Source: Streptomyces sp. GKU 895 (GTDB lineage Bacteria > Actinomycetota > Actinomycetes > Streptomycetales > Streptomycetaceae). Taken from it: DNA of 64,000 nt. Positions within the stretch are counted from its first letter, which is position 1; the number at the start of each line of letters is the position of its first letter. The translations under genes and the position numbers were made by a program. The notes beneath the pieces are model-generated. The model was given only the letters and a program-made list of their open reading frames with translations, did not search any database and was not told where the DNA came from. Below are positions 19,052 to 31,717 of the stretch, piece after piece. The stretch lies in NCBI GenBank assembly GCA_002027195.1, contig MWJO01000007.1, positions 62,001 through 126,000 on the forward strand. Direction: 5' to 3'.

Positions 19052-20036
19052 GTGCGCATCGCGGTGACAGGATCCATAGCCACCGACCATCTGATGGTCT
19101 TCCCCGGCCGGTTCACCGACCAGCTGCTGCCCGACCAGCTCGCCCACGTCTCGCTCTCCTTCCTCGTCGACCGCCTCGAGGTGCGCCGGGGCGGTGTCGC
19201 CGCCAACATCGCCTACGGGCTTGGCGGGTTCGACCTGTCACCGCTCCTGGTGGGGGCGGTCGGCACCGACTTCGCCGAATACGCGGTGTGGCTGAAGGAG
19301 CACGGCGTCGACACCGGGGGAGTGCACATCTCCGCCGAACAGCAGACCGCCCGCTTCATGTGCATCACCGACGAGGACGCCAACCAGATCGCCTCGTTCT
19401 ACGCGGGCGCCATGACCGAGGCGCCCGACATCGACCTCGGCGCCCTCGTCACCGGCCCCGACCGGCCCGGCCTGGTCCTCGTCTCGCCCAACGACCCGGC
19501 GGCGATGCTGCGCCACACCGCCGACTGCCGCACCCTCGGACTGCCCTTCGCGGCCGACCCCTCACAGCAACTGGCCCGCCTCGACGGCGACCAGGTCCGC
19601 GAGCTGGTCGACGGCGCCACCTGGCTGTTCACCAACGAGTACGAGGCCGCCCTGCTCAAGGAGCGCACCGGCTGGAGCCGCCAGGAGATCCTCGCGGTCG
19701 TCGGCGCCTGGGTCACCACCCTCGGCGAGAAGGGCGTACGCGTCGAACGGGCGGGGGCAGCCCCCGCTCGTCGTCCCCGCGATCCCCGACGTCGAGACGG
19801 CCGACCCGACCGGTGTCGGCGACGCCTTCCGCGCCGGTTTCCTCGCCGCCGTCAGCCACGGCGTGCCGCTCGAGCCCGCCGTCCGCCTCGGCTGCGCCCT
19901 GGCCTCCGTGGTGCTCGGCGCGGTCGGCTCGCAGTCCTACGAAGTTGACCCCGCGCAGCTGTCCGACATCGTCGAGCGAGCCTACGGCCCCGGTACGGCC
20001 GCCCCGCTCGCACCAGTCCTCGGAGCACGCTCATGA
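19052..20036 (+). CDS. PfkB-family adenosine kinase, frame broken near 19750
   Basis: About 327 residues across one extra G in a GGCGGGGGC run. The first frame carries the ribokinase-type N-terminus (GSIATDHLMVFPGRF, then RRGGVAANIAYGLG). The second carries the PfkB signature with the catalytic aspartate (ADPTGVGDAFRAGF) and ends at 20036. The context marks it as the adenosine-removing step of the methyl cycle: it phosphorylates adenosine released by AhcY, pulling SAH hydrolysis forward. AAGGAG precedes GTG 19052. Its stop overlaps the metH start (ATGA). Confidence 0.85.
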
Positions 20037-23000
20037 CCGCTGACCACCGCACCCGCATCGCCGAGCTCCGTGAGGCCCTTGCCACCCGTGTGGTGGTCGC
20101 CGACGGGGCGATGGGCACCATGCTCCAGGCGCAGGAACCCACGCTGGACGACTTCCAGCAACTCGAGGGCTGCAACGAGATCCTCAACGTCACCCGGCCG
20201 GACATCGTGCGCTCGGTGCACGCCGCGTACTTCGACGCGGGCGTCGACTGCGTCGAGACCAACACCTTCGGCGCCAACCACGCCGCCCTCGGCGAGTACG
20301 ACATCCCCGAACGCGTCCACGAACTCTCCGAAGCCGGCGCCCGCGTCGCCCGCGAAGTCGCCGACGAGTACACCGCCCGCGACGGCCGCCGACGCTGGGT
20401 CCTCGGCTCGATGGGCCCCGGCACCAAGCTCCCCACCCTCGGCCACGCCCCCTACACCACCCTGCGCGACGCCTACCAGAAGAACGCCGAGGGCCTGGTC
20501 GCGGGCGGCGCCGACGCGCTGCTGGTGGAGACCACCCAGGACCTCCTGCAGACCAAGGCCGGCGTCCTCGGCGCCCGCCGCGCCCTCGACGCCCTCGGCC
20601 TGGACGTGCCGCTCATCGTGTCGGTGACGGTGGAGACGACCGGCACCATGCTGCTGGGCTCCGAGATCGGCGCCGCGCTGACCGCGCTGGAGCCGCTGGG
20701 CATCGACATGATCGGGCTGAACTGCGCGACCGGCCCGGCCGAGATGAGTGAGCACCTGCGGTACTTGGCCCGGCACTCCCGCATCCAGCTGTCCTGTATG
20801 CCGAACGCCGGTCTGCCGGTGCTCGGCAAGGACGGCGCCCACTATCCGCTGAGCGCCGAGGAGTTGGCGGACGCGCAGGAGAACTTCGTCCGCGAGTACG
20901 GACTTTCGCTGGTCGGTGGCTGCTGCGGTACGACGCCGGAGCATCTGCGCCAGGTGGTCGAGCGGGTTCGTGGTCTGGTGCCGTCGGCCCGGGATCCGCG
21001 CCCCGAGCCGGGTGCCGCCTCCCTCTACCAGACGGTGCCGTTCCGGCAGGACACGTCGTACATGGCGATCGGTGAGCGCACGAACGCCAACGGGTCGAAG
21101 AAGTTCCGTGAGGCGATGCTGGAGGGTCGCTGGGACGACTGTGTGGAGATGGCCCGCGACCAGATCCGTGAGGGCGCGCACATGCTGGATCTGTGCGTGG
21201 ACTATGTCGGCCGCGACGGTGTGGCGGACATGGAGGAGCTGGCCGGCCGGTTCGCGACCGCCTCCACGCTGCCGATCGTCCTGGACTCCACCGAGGTGGA
21301 TGTCATCCAGGCCGGTCTGGAGAAGCTCGGCGGGCGTGCGGTCATCAACTCCGTCAACTACGAGGACGGCGACGGCCCCGAGTCCCGCTTCGCGAAGGTC
21401 ACCCGGCTCGCCCAGGAGCACGGGGCGGCGCTGATCGCGCTGACCATCGACGAGGAGGGGCAGGCCCGCACCCCGGAGAAGAAGGTCGAGATCGCCGAAC
21501 GGCTGATCGAGGACCTGACCGGCACCTGGGGCATCCACGAGTCCGACATCCTCATCGACACCCTGACCTTCACGATCTGCACCGGTCAGGAGGAGTCCCG
21601 CAAGGACGGCATCGCCACCATCGAGGCGATCCGCGAGCTCAAGCGCCGCCACCCGGACGTGCAGACCACGCTGGGCCTGTCGAACATCTCCTTCGGCCTC
21701 AACCCGGCCGCCCGCATCCTGCTGAACTCCGTCTTCCTCGATGAGTGTGTCAAGGCGGGGCTGGACTCGGCGATCGTGCACGCCTCGAAGATCCTGCCGA
21801 TCGCCCGGTTCAGCGAGGAGGAGGTCCAGACGGCCCTGGACCTGATCTACGACCGGCGTGCCGAGGGCTACGACCCGCTGCAGAAGCTGATGGCGCTGTT
21901 CGAGGGCGCCACCGCCAAGTCCCTGAAGGCCGGCAAGGCCGAGGAACTGGCCGCGCTGCCGCTGGAGGAGCGCCTCAAGCGCCGCATCATCGACGGCGAG
22001 AAGAACGGCCTGGAAGCCGACCTCGACGAGGCCCTCCAGGACACGCCCGCTCTCGACATCGTCAACAACACCCTGCTGGACGGTATGAAGGTCGTCGGTG
22101 AGCTGTTCGGCTCCGGCCAGATGCAGCTGCCGTTCGTGCTCCAGTCCGCCGAGGTCATGAAGACCGCTGTGGCTTATCTCGAGCCGCACATGGAGAAGTC
22201 GGACGCCGAGGGCAAGGGCACCATCGTGCTGGCCACCGTGCGCGGGGACGTGCACGACATCGGCAAGAACCTCGTCGACATCATCCTGTCCAACAACGGC
22301 TACAACGTGGTCAACCTCGGCATCAAGCAGCCGGTCTCCGCGATCCTCGAGGCCGCAGTCGAGCACAAGGCCGACGTCATCGGCATGTCGGGGCTGCTGG
22401 TGAAGTCCACGGTGATCATGAAGGAGAACCTGGAGGAGCTCAACGCCCGGGGACTCGCGGCCGACTACCCGGTGATTCTCGGGGGTGCGGCTCTGACGCG
22501 CGCGTATGTCGAGCAGGACCTGCACGAGATCTACGAGGGCGAGGTCCGTTACGCCCGCGACGCCTTCGAGGGGCTTCGGCTCATGGACGCGCTCATCGCG
22601 GTCAAGCGGGGGGTGCCGGGTGCCACACTGCCCGAGCTGAAGCAGCGGCGGGTCAAGAGCACCGCCACCGCGGCCGCCGTCGTCACGGAGAGCCCTGAGC
22701 AGGGTCGCTCCGATGTCGCCGTCGACAATCCCGTGCCCACACCGCCGTTCTGGGGCACCCGGGTCGTCAAGGGCATCCAGCTCAAGGAGTACGCGTCCTG
22801 GCTCGACGAGGGCGCTCTGTTCAAGGGGCAGTGGGGGCTGAAGCAGGCCCGCAAGGGTGATGGTCCGTCGTACGAGGAACTCGTCGAGACCGAGGGGCGG
22901 CCCCGGCTGCGCGGCTGGCTCGACCGGCTCCAGACGGAGAACCTGCTGGAGGCGGCCGTCGTGCACGGATACTTCCGTGCCGTCTCCAAGGGCGAGGACC

Positions 23001-23532
23001 TGATCCTGCTCGACGAGAACGAGTCCGAGCTGACCCGGTTCACCTTCCCGCGTCAGCGCCGCGGCCGCCGGCTGTGCCTCGCGGACTTCTTCCGGCCCGA
23101 GGAGTCGGGGGAGACGGACGTCGTCGGCCTCCAGGTCGTCACCGTCGGCTCCCGGATCGGGGAGGAGACGGCGAAGCTGTTCGAAGCCAACGCCTACCGT
23201 GACTACCTCGAACTGCACGGTCTGTCCGTGCAGTTGGCCGAAGCGCTCGCCGAGTACTGGCACGCGCGCGTGCGGGATGAGCTCGGCATCGCCGGGAGCG
23301 ACCCGGGCTCGCTGGACGGCATGTTCCGTACCGAGTACCAGGGCTGCCGATACTCCCTCGGCTACCCGGCCTGCCCCGATCTGGAGGACCGGGCGAAGAT
23401 CGCCGAACTGCTCCAGCCGGAGCGCATCGGCGTCCACCTGTCCGAGGAGTTCCAGCTCCACCCCGAGCAGTCCACGGACGCGATCGTCCTGCACCACCCC
23501 GAGGCCAGCTACTTCAACGCCGGAGGCCGGGA

Positions 23533-23536
<4 letters not shown>
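20033..23536 (+). CDS. metH: Cobalamin-dependent methionine synthase
   Basis: 1,167 residues, the full four-module length. The homocysteine-binding module occupies about residues 1-330 ([10 protein letters not shown]; zinc ligand motif [10 protein letters not shown]). The methyltetrahydrofolate (pterin-binding) module follows ([12 protein letters not shown]). Next come the B12 cap and Rossmann module with the lower-axial histidine motif ([11 protein letters not shown], near residue 740), and the SAM-binding reactivation module ([14 protein letters not shown]). It regenerates methionine from homocysteine, using B12 and 5-methyl-THF. It overlaps the genes on both sides by 4 bp, showing tight co-translation in the methyl-cycle operon. 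Confidence 0.97.
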
Positions 23537-25825
<2,289 letters not shown>

Positions 25826-25848
25826 GCCGACCGAGCAGGAGGACCTAC

Positions 25849-25980
25849 GTGTACGACATCGTGGAGGAGGACAGCAGGCAGACCCATGACGTCCCGGTGG
25901 CCCTCGCCCCACCGCTCCGGCTTGCCGGCATCGACGAGGACGACGGCTGGGAACCCCACGTCGTACGCGGTATCGACTGA
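25849..25980 (+). CDS. Small acidic protein of unknown function
   Basis: 43 residues from GTG 25849 to TGA 25980, with AGGAGG 6 bp before the start and consistently G/C-ending codons, 23 bp after ahcY. The peptide is acidic (VYDIVEEDSRQ..., IDEDDGWEPHVVRGID) with no cysteine and no membrane segment. I do not recognise it. It is probably translated with the methyl-cycle operon. Confidence 0.5.
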   Translation: MYDIVEEDSRQTHDVPVALAPPLRLAGIDEDDGWEPHVVRGID

Positions 25981-26007
25981 CGACCGACCACCCGTCAGCC
26001 CTACCCG

Positions 26008-26042
26008 AGAGGCGCGTCGCACCCATGGTGCGGCGCGCCTCT
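26008..26042 (+). terminator. Hairpin terminator after the methyl-cycle operon
   Basis: AGAGGCGCGTCGCACC pairs with GGTGCGGCGCGCCTCT (16 bp with one G-T pair) around a 3-base loop, followed by TCGCTGTGT. It ends the metK-ahcY unit. Confidence 0.7.
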
Positions 26043-26162
26043 TCGCTGTGTCCCGGGGCCGTTCAAACAGCACAAGCGCGCGCCAAGACTTCTCGACCGG
26101 TCCACGAGTGAACCTTGTCAGTCTCTATAGGAAACGACGAGTGGAGGCGTGGAGGTGCAGAC

Positions 26163-26489
26163 ATGATTCGGATGCTGCGTGGCGTTCTGCGGATGCTGAT
26201 CAACCGCTGCCTGCGGCCTCTGTGGCGGGGCCTGACGGCCTACGGAGCCATGTACGCCGGCCCTGAGGCACTACAGGCCGTGGACCCGCCCCGTTCCGCC
26301 TCGCGTTCCCAGAACCGCCTGGTGCGCTACGCGCAGAACCGGTTCCTGGTGCTGCCACCGGGCGTGGGCGGGCCGCCGCCCGCCCACCCCGAGCGGCTGT
26401 GTGAGGACGTGCCGCTGTCCTCGCAGGAGCTGTTCCTGGTTCGCGAGGTGTGGCCCGCCTACGAGGAACGCGCCCGAGACCGCCGCTGA
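26163..26489 (+). CDS. Small basic protein, DUF6059-like
   Basis: 108 residues starting MIRMLRGVLRMLINRCLRPLW, rich in arginine, with a short GLTAYGAMYAGP segment and a conserved-looking PPPAHPERLCEDVPLSSQE block. This reminds me of the Streptomyces DUF6059 group, judged from memory only. GGAGGTG lies 6 bp upstream of ATG 26163. It stands alone between two terminators. Function unknown. Confidence 0.55.
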   Translation: MIRMLRGVLRMLINRCLRPLWRGLTAYGAMYAGPEALQAVDPPRSASRSQNRLVRYAQNRFLVLPPGVGGPPPAHPERLCEDVPLSSQELFLVREVWPAYEERARDRR

Positions 26490-26525
26490 CCGCCACGGGC
26501 ACCTGACGGGCCCGTGGCAAGCGGA

Positions 26526-26568
26526 AAGGCCGGGTGCGGAGAGCGTGAAGCTCTCCGCACCCGGCCTT
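26526..26568. terminator. Bidirectional hairpin terminator
   Basis: AAGGCCGGGTGCGGAGAGC pairs perfectly with GCTCTCCGCACCCGGCCTT (19 bp) around the loop GTGAA. It lies between the convergent DUF6059-like and nitroreductase genes and ends the mevalonate operon. Confidence 0.85.
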
Positions 26569-26583
26569 GTGGCGGGAGCGGAC

Positions 26584-27174
26584 TCACACGGTGGTGATGA
26601 CCTCGTCGGCGTCCAGGCGGGGTGCGCGCGGGAACCAGGCGTTCGGGCCGGGCTTGCCGATGTTGACGACCATCAGCGGGGTGTGGTCGTCGTCCAGGAA
26701 CTCCTTCCGCACCCCGGCGGCGTCGAAGCCGCTCATCGGCCCCGCGGCCAGGCCCGCGGCACGGACGCCGATGATGAAGTACGCGGCCTGGAGGGCGCCG
26801 TTGAGAGCGGCGGAGGCCTCACGGGTCGGACGCTCGGCATACAGCAGGTCCTTGACCTGGGGGAAGTGCGGGACCAGCCTGGGCAGCTCCTCGTGGAACT
26901 CGTTGTCGGTGGCGAGGATCGCCACCAGCGGGGCCGAGGCCGTCTTCTGACGGTTCGGCTCGGCCATGAGCCGCACCAGGCGCTCACGGGCCTCGGGGGA
27001 GCGGACCAGGGTGATGCGCAGCGGGCTCTGGTTAGAGGAGGTCGGGCCGTACTTGACGAGGTCGTAGATGGCCAGGATCTGCTCGTCGGTCACCGGCTCG
27101 TCGGTGAAGGTGTTCGCCGTGCGGGCCTCACGGAACAACAGGTCCTGGGCAGCGGCGTCGAGCACGAGCGACAT
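26584..27174 (-). CDS. Nitroreductase-family FMN oxidoreductase (RutE/HadB-like)
   Basis: 196 residues starting MSLVLDAAAQDLLFREARTA. It has the nitroreductase-fold signatures of the malonic-semialdehyde-reductase-like branch: YGPTSSNQSP near residue 48 for FMN phosphate contact, and GPMSGFDAAGVRKEF near 143. Members reduce nitro groups, quinones or enones with NAD(P)H. It is the last gene of the minus-strand mevalonate operon, so a role in the pathway (quinone, nitroso or diazo reduction) is plausible but unproven. ATG 27174 is preferred to the TTG 9 bp earlier, which lacks a ribosome binding site. Confidence 0.8.
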   Translation of the reverse strand: MSLVLDAAAQDLLFREARTANTFTDEPVTDEQILAIYDLVKYGPTSSNQSPLRITLVRSPEARERLVRLMAEPNRQKTASAPLVAILATDNEFHEELPRLVPHFPQVKDLLYAERPTREASAALNGALQAAYFIIGVRAAGLAAGPMSGFDAAGVRKEFLDDDHTPLMVVNIGKPGPNAWFPRAPRLDADEVITTV

Positions 27175-27258
27175 GGGAGGCAACCTTTCGGCGGTAAGGG
27201 CTGTGAGGATCGGGAAACGGGTGCCGGATCGGGGTGGTGGCGCTGCCCGCCGGGCTGC

Positions 27259-28274
27259 TCACCCCCACTCCACGAGCGCGAAGCTCGCGGCCATGCCCCC
27301 GCCGAAGCCGGCCAGCAGGATCAGCTCGCCGGGGCGGAAGGCGCCGTCGCGGACGGCCGCGTCGAGGGTGATCGGGATGGAGGCGGCGCCCGTGTTGCCG
27401 TAGTGCGTGACCGTGCGGTGCATGGTGGCGCGGGGCAGGGCCAGGTCGGCGAAGACCTCGTCGAGCATGACGCCGTTGGCCTGGTGCGGGATGAAGTGGC
27501 TGATGTCCGCGGCCTCGACACCGGCCTCGTGGAGGAACCCCTTGGTCAGCTGCGGCAGTTGCTCCACGACGAAGCGGCGCACTTCCCGGCCGTCCATCGC
27601 GAAGTACTGGAGTCCGGCGTCGAGTCCGGCCTCGTCGAGGGGCTGACGGCTGCGCCGCCGGGGACCTGGATCAGGTGCGACAGGGCACCGAAGGTGTGCA
27701 GGGCGACGTGCTTGACGATCGGGCCCTGGGTGGTCGGGCCGAGGACCATGGCGCCGGCGCCGTCGCCGAACAGGACGACCGTGCGGCGGTCGGCCGGGTT
27801 CAGGATGCGCGAGTAGGTGTCCGCCCCGATCACCAGGGCGTAGCCGCCGCGCCGCAGGATCACGCTGCCGACCGCGGAGAGCGCGAACACGGTGCCGGAG
27901 CACACCGCGTTGACGTCGAACGCCGCGGTGCTGGCCGCGCCGAGGTTCTGCTGCACATAGGCCGCCGTCGGCGGCTGCGGCCGGTCCGGCGTGGACGTGG
28001 CGACCGCGATCATGGAGAGCTGCTCGGCGGTGATGCCGGCCGACCTCATCGCGGCCCGTGCCGCGGCCGTCGCCAGATCGGACGTGGCCTGGCCGGGGGC
28101 GGCCCAGCGCCGCTCCCGGATCGCGGTCTTACGGGTGATCCATTCGTCGTCGACGCCGGCGGGCGCGCCGACCTCGTCGTTGGAGACGATCCGGTCCGGG
28201 ACGTAGGAGCCCGTGCCGAGAATCCTGATGTCCTTCATGGGGCTGCCGTGGGCGGCGATCGTGGCGTCTGTCAT
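27259..28274 (-). CDS. nphT7: KAS III-like acetoacetyl-CoA synthase (NphT7 type), frame broken near 27655
   Basis: About 338 residues over one missing base in a GGCGGC run. The sequence closely matches what I know of NphT7: IVSNDEVGAPAGVDDEWITR, the active-site cysteine in DVNAVCSGTVFAL, then HFIPHQANGVMLDE and YGNTGAASIPI (His and Asn of the triad) in the second frame. NphT7 condenses acetyl-CoA with malonyl-CoA, an irreversible entry to the mevalonate pathway. ATG 28274 follows GGGAGGGG; GSPMKD contains a later possible start. It feeds HMG-CoA synthase immediately upstream in the operon. Confidence 0.88.
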
Positions 28275-28330
28275 GCGGCTGACCCCTCCCCTCAAGTGGT
28301 CTGTGATGGGCGGTGCGCACGGGCCGGCGG

Positions 28331-28356
28331 TGGGCGGCCCCCGAAGGGGCCGCCCA
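28331..28356 (-). terminator. Hairpin within the mevalonate operon
   Basis: TGGGCGGCCCC and GGGGCCGCCCA form an 11-bp stem around CGAA (tetraloop-like), in the 117-bp gap between HMG-CoA synthase and the NphT7-like gene. It could attenuate transcription into the last two genes or protect the mRNA end. Confidence 0.5.
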
Positions 28357-28391
28357 GGGTGCCGCGAGCCCGCGCGAGGCGGTTCGAGCGG

Positions 28392-29561
28392 TCAGCGCGT
28401 CTGGTAGATCCGCTTGTGACCGCTGATGCCGGCCAGCCGGAACGGTCCGGTGGTCTGCTCCGGGGTGGCGTGGTCGCCGCCGTCGGTGGGGAACTTCCAC
28501 TCGTGCAGCTCGCGGTAGGTGGCGTAGTCGACCGTCTTGCGCCGGGAGATCGCCTGAAGGTTCGCCTCGGTGCGCAGGTGGTCGCGGTAACCGGCGACGA
28601 CCGTCCCGGAGAAGAACTCGGCGACGCTGCCGGAGCCGTAGCTGAGGAAGGCCAGCGGCTTGCCGGTCAGGTCGTCCGCCTGGTCGAGCAGCGAGGCCAG
28701 GCCCAGGTACACCGAGGCGGTGTAGCTGTTGCCGATGACCGTGTTGTACGCGGTGGTCTGGCCGAGGGCGCTCGCGATGACGTCCTTGTCGGTGTCGTAG
28801 CCGCAGTAGTTCAGCAGGTGGGTGTGGGCCTTGTAGGCCATCTTCGTGAACGGCTGGTGGTAGCAGAACGCGGCGAACTCCTCGAGCGCGCGGCCGCCCT
28901 GCTCGGAGTAGTCCTTCCAGGTGCCCTCGACGGCCTGGAGGTAGGCGCCGATGGACTCCTGGCCGTCGACGAGCGCGGTGGAGAGGTAGTTCGGCCGCCA
29001 GAAGTCCATGACGTCGGCGGTGAACAGGCCCGAGGGGTCCTCGATGCGGACCAGGGCCGGGTTCACGCCGACCAGCATGGCCACCGCGGACGCGCCCTGG
29101 GTCGCCTCACCTGGGCTGTCCAGCTCGTACTTGGAGACGTCGCTGGCGATCACGAGGACCTGCTGGGCCGGGTCGCGGCGCACCAGGCCGATGGCGAACT
29201 GGAGGGCGGCGGTGGCGCCGTAGCAGGCCTGCTTCAACTCCACGACGCGGGTGGCCGACGGCAGGCCGATCAGCGAGTGGACGTAGATGCCGGCCGCTTT
29301 CGCCTGGTCGATCGAGGACTCCGTGGCGAACACGAGCGTGCGGATGCGGTCCTTGCCGTGCCGGGCGATGATCGGCGCGGCCGCTGTCGCCGCCATGGTG
29401 ACGATGTCCTCGTCGGCGGCCGGCACACTCATCGACTCCTGGCCGATGCCCACGTGGTACTTGCCGATGTCGGTGCCGTTGTACTCGGCGAGCGCGGTGT
29501 GCGGCAGGACGTACTCGCTGGTCGCGATGGACAGATCGTGGATTCCGATGGATATGGACAT
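28392..29561 (-). CDS. mvaS: HMG-CoA synthase
   Basis: 389 residues of thiolase fold. The catalytic cysteine is in VVELKQACYGATAALQFA near residue 111, the general-base glutamate region is in VFATESSIDQAK near 80, and a histidine in CYHQPFTKMAYKAH near 236. It condenses acetoacetyl-CoA with acetyl-CoA. It follows the reductase by 3 bp, and both lie in the compact minus-strand mevalonate operon. Confidence 0.96.
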   Translation of the reverse strand: MSISIGIHDLSIATSEYVLPHTALAEYNGTDIGKYHVGIGQESMSVPAADEDIVTMAATAAAPIIARHGKDRIRTLVFATESSIDQAKAAGIYVHSLIGLPSATRVVELKQACYGATAALQFAIGLVRRDPAQQVLVIASDVSKYELDSPGEATQGASAVAMLVGVNPALVRIEDPSGLFTADVMDFWRPNYLSTALVDGQESIGAYLQAVEGTWKDYSEQGGRALEEFAAFCYHQPFTKMAYKAHTHLLNYCGYDTDKDVIASALGQTTAYNTVIGNSYTASVYLGLASLLDQADDLTGKPLAFLSYGSGSVAEFFSGTVVAGYRDHLRTEANLQAISRRKTVDYATYRELHEWKFPTDGGDHATPEQTTGPFRLAGISGHKRIYQTR

Positions 29562-29564
29562 GCC

Positions 29565-30626
29565 TCATACACCAACCTTTGCGGTCTTGTTGTCGCGTTC
29601 CAGTTGCACGTGCGCCCGCATCAGCTCTCCGGGGTTCGTCTGCGCGGCGAGCAGCGAGAGCTCACCGCACAGCACCGTGGCCGCGGCGAGGACGGCGAGC
29701 CGGCGGGCGTTCTCGCCGGGGGCGACGTCGGCACGGCAGCCGAGCCGGGTCAGGTTGGTCTCGACGAAGCCGAGCCCCTTGCCGTTGCCGACCGAGCCAA
29801 CGATCAGGTTGGGCAGGGTGCAGGCGAAGTAGAGGTCGCCGTCGCGGTCCTCGGCCATGACGACGCCCTGCGAGCCCTCGACGATGTTGGCCGCGTCCTG
29901 GCCGGTCGCCAGATAGAACGCGAGCAGCATGTTGGCGTAGTGGGCGTTGGCCGAGCGGATGCCGCCGGCGAGGAGGGTGCCGAGCAGGTTCTTGCGGATG
30001 TTCAGCTCGACGATCTTCGCGGCGGTGGTGTGCAGGACGTCGGCGACGACGTCGCGCGGTACGAGGATCTCGGTGACGACGTTCTTGCCGCGCCCGAGGA
30101 TGCCGTTGATGGCGGTGGCCTTCTTGTCCGAGCAGTAGTTGCCCGAGATCGAGCCGTAGGAGATGCCCGGGATCGTCTCCAGCAGGTGGGCGAGGAGCGC
30201 GTCGGAGGCGAGGGTGGCCATGTTGTGGCCGGAGGCGTCACCGGTGGAGAACTCGAACCTGATGAACAGCAGGTTGGCGTTGATCTCGTGCCGGATGCCG
30301 ATCAGCTGGGCGAACCGGCTGCACCCGCGCACCACTTCGCGCAGTTCGTCGATGCGCGCCTCGATGGTCCGGGCGGCGGTGAGCGCGGTGAGCGCGTCGG
30401 TGGCCTCGACGAGGACCGAGCGGGTCATCCGCTCGTCGACGAGGGTGGCGACGATGCCCTTCTCGGCCAGCCGGGACACCTTCGCGCCGCGCCCGACCGA
30501 CGGCCACAGCGGGGACTCGTAGGTGGCGAGCGGGACGTGGGTCTCGGTGTTGGCGACGTTCCCCGAAATGCGGAGGGGGCCCACCCACCTCATGGGGACC
30601 CCGGCGATCGCGTGTGCTTCGGTCAT
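29565..30626 (-). CDS. mvaA: HMG-CoA reductase (class I-like, as in Streptomyces CL190)
   Basis: 353 residues. Family landmarks are the ENVxG-like start of the catalytic domain (RISGNVANTETHVPLATYESPLWPS), FSTGDASGHNMATLAS (the DAMGMN position), and ATGQDAANIVEGSQG near residue 250. It reduces HMG-CoA to mevalonate with NADPH. ATG 30626 overlaps the isomerase stop by 4 bp (ATGA). No membrane anchor is visible, so it is soluble. Confidence 0.95.
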   Translation of the reverse strand: MTEAHAIAGVPMRWVGPLRISGNVANTETHVPLATYESPLWPSVGRGAKVSRLAEKGIVATLVDERMTRSVLVEATDALTALTAARTIEARIDELREVVRGCSRFAQLIGIRHEINANLLFIRFEFSTGDASGHNMATLASDALLAHLLETIPGISYGSISGNYCSDKKATAINGILGRGKNVVTEILVPRDVVADVLHTTAAKIVELNIRKNLLGTLLAGGIRSANAHYANMLLAFYLATGQDAANIVEGSQGVVMAEDRDGDLYFACTLPNLIVGSVGNGKGLGFVETNLTRLGCRADVAPGENARRLAVLAAATVLCGELSLLAAQTNPGELMRAHVQLERDNKTAKVGV

Positions 30627-31717
30627 CGTGTGCTTCCCGTCATCTCGGTAAGGGCGTCGATGGAGCTGGAGCGCTGGGCGAGCCGGCGCGTGTCGATGCC
30701 CCGGTCCTCGCAGAAGGACCGGAGTTCGCCGTGGATCAGCAGATCGCAGCGTGTGAGGTCGGCGGGGGTGCGGGCGCCGAGCATGGTCTGGAGGGCCGCC
30801 AACTGGTCGAGCCACGTGGAGATCTTCGTGACCAGCGCGGAGACGTCGCCGTCGAGCAGGGTGCGCAGGAAGCCCCCGGAGGAGCCGACGGCACGGGCGC
30901 CGAGGGCGAGGGAGCGGGCCACGTCGAGCGGTGTGCGCACCCCGCCGGAGGCCAGCACCGGGATGCCCACGTCCTGGGCGTCCAGCAGACAGGCGGCCGT
31001 GGACTGGCCCCAGTCGTGCAGGTAGGCGTAGTCGGCGAGTTCGCGCCGGCCGTTCTCGATGCGGGCGAAGTCGGTGCCGCCGCGGCCGCTGACGTCGGCG
31101 ACCCGTACGCCGAGGTTCGGCAGTGCGAGGAGGGTCTGGCGGCTCAGCCCGTTGCCGACCTCCTTGACGATGACGGGGACGTCGACGGCGGCCGCGATCC
31201 GCTCGATCTGCGCCGCCCAGGAGCCGAAGGAGCGGTCGCCCTCCGGCATGGGCGTCTCCTGCGCGGTGTTCAGGTGGATCTGCAGGGCGTTCGCCTCGAT
31301 CAGGTCGATGGCGGCCCGCGCGTTGTCGACCGAGGCGGTCGCGTTGACGTTCGCCATGACGAACCCGTCCGGGTTCTCGGTGCGCAGCACCCGGAAGGTG
31401 TCCGCGCAGGACGGGTCCTTGAAGTAGGCGTGCATCGAACCGGAGGCGATGGCCACCCCGGTCTCGCGGGCGGCGACCGCCAGATCCCGGTTGATGATGC
31501 CGGTCTTGGCGCTGCCGCCGGTCATGGCGTTGATGTAGAGCGGCGCCTGCCAGGCGATGCCGGCGAAGGACGTGCCCAGGGACACGTCCGGCCGGTCGAT
31601 GCCGGCCAGGGCGTGGTGGACGAACGACACCTCGTCGAACTGGTTGCGTCCGCTGTGCGCGTGCTGCTGCTCCATGGCGAGCCGGACGTGATCGTCCTTG
31701 CGCTGAGCGCTACTCAT
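30623..31717 (-). CDS. fni: Type 2 isopentenyl-diphosphate isomerase (FMN-dependent)
   Basis: 364 residues with the TIM-barrel features of the Fni/IDI-2 family: INAMTGGSAKTGIINRDLAVAA near residue 64, NVNATASVDNARAAIDLIEANALQIHLN (start of the Gln/His active-site strand), VIVKEVGNGLS near 190, and the FMN-phosphate loop ASGGVRTPLDVARSLALGA. It interconverts IPP and DMAPP and needs reduced FMN and Mg2+. It is translationally coupled at both ends. Confidence 0.95.
   Translation of the reverse strand: MSSAQRKDDHVRLAMEQQHAHSGRNQFDEVSFVHHALAGIDRPDVSLGTSFAGIAWQAPLYINAMTGGSAKTGIINRDLAVAARETGVAIASGSMHAYFKDPSCADTFRVLRTENPDGFVMANVNATASVDNARAAIDLIEANALQIHLNTAQETPMPEGDRSFGSWAAQIERIAAAVDVPVIVKEVGNGLSRQTLLALPNLGVRVADVSGRGGTDFARIENGRRELADYAYLHDWGQSTAACLLDAQDVGIPVLASGGVRTPLDVARSLALGARAVGSSGGFLRTLLDGDVSALVTKISTWLDQLAALQTMLGARTPADLTRCDLLIHGELRSFCEDRGIDTRRLAQRSSSIDALTEMTGSTR

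Noticed and set aside
27675..31025. A 1,116-codon plus-strand frame over the mevalonate operon
   Set aside because: It runs antisense to four genes with complete catalytic motifs and has no recognisable protein features.
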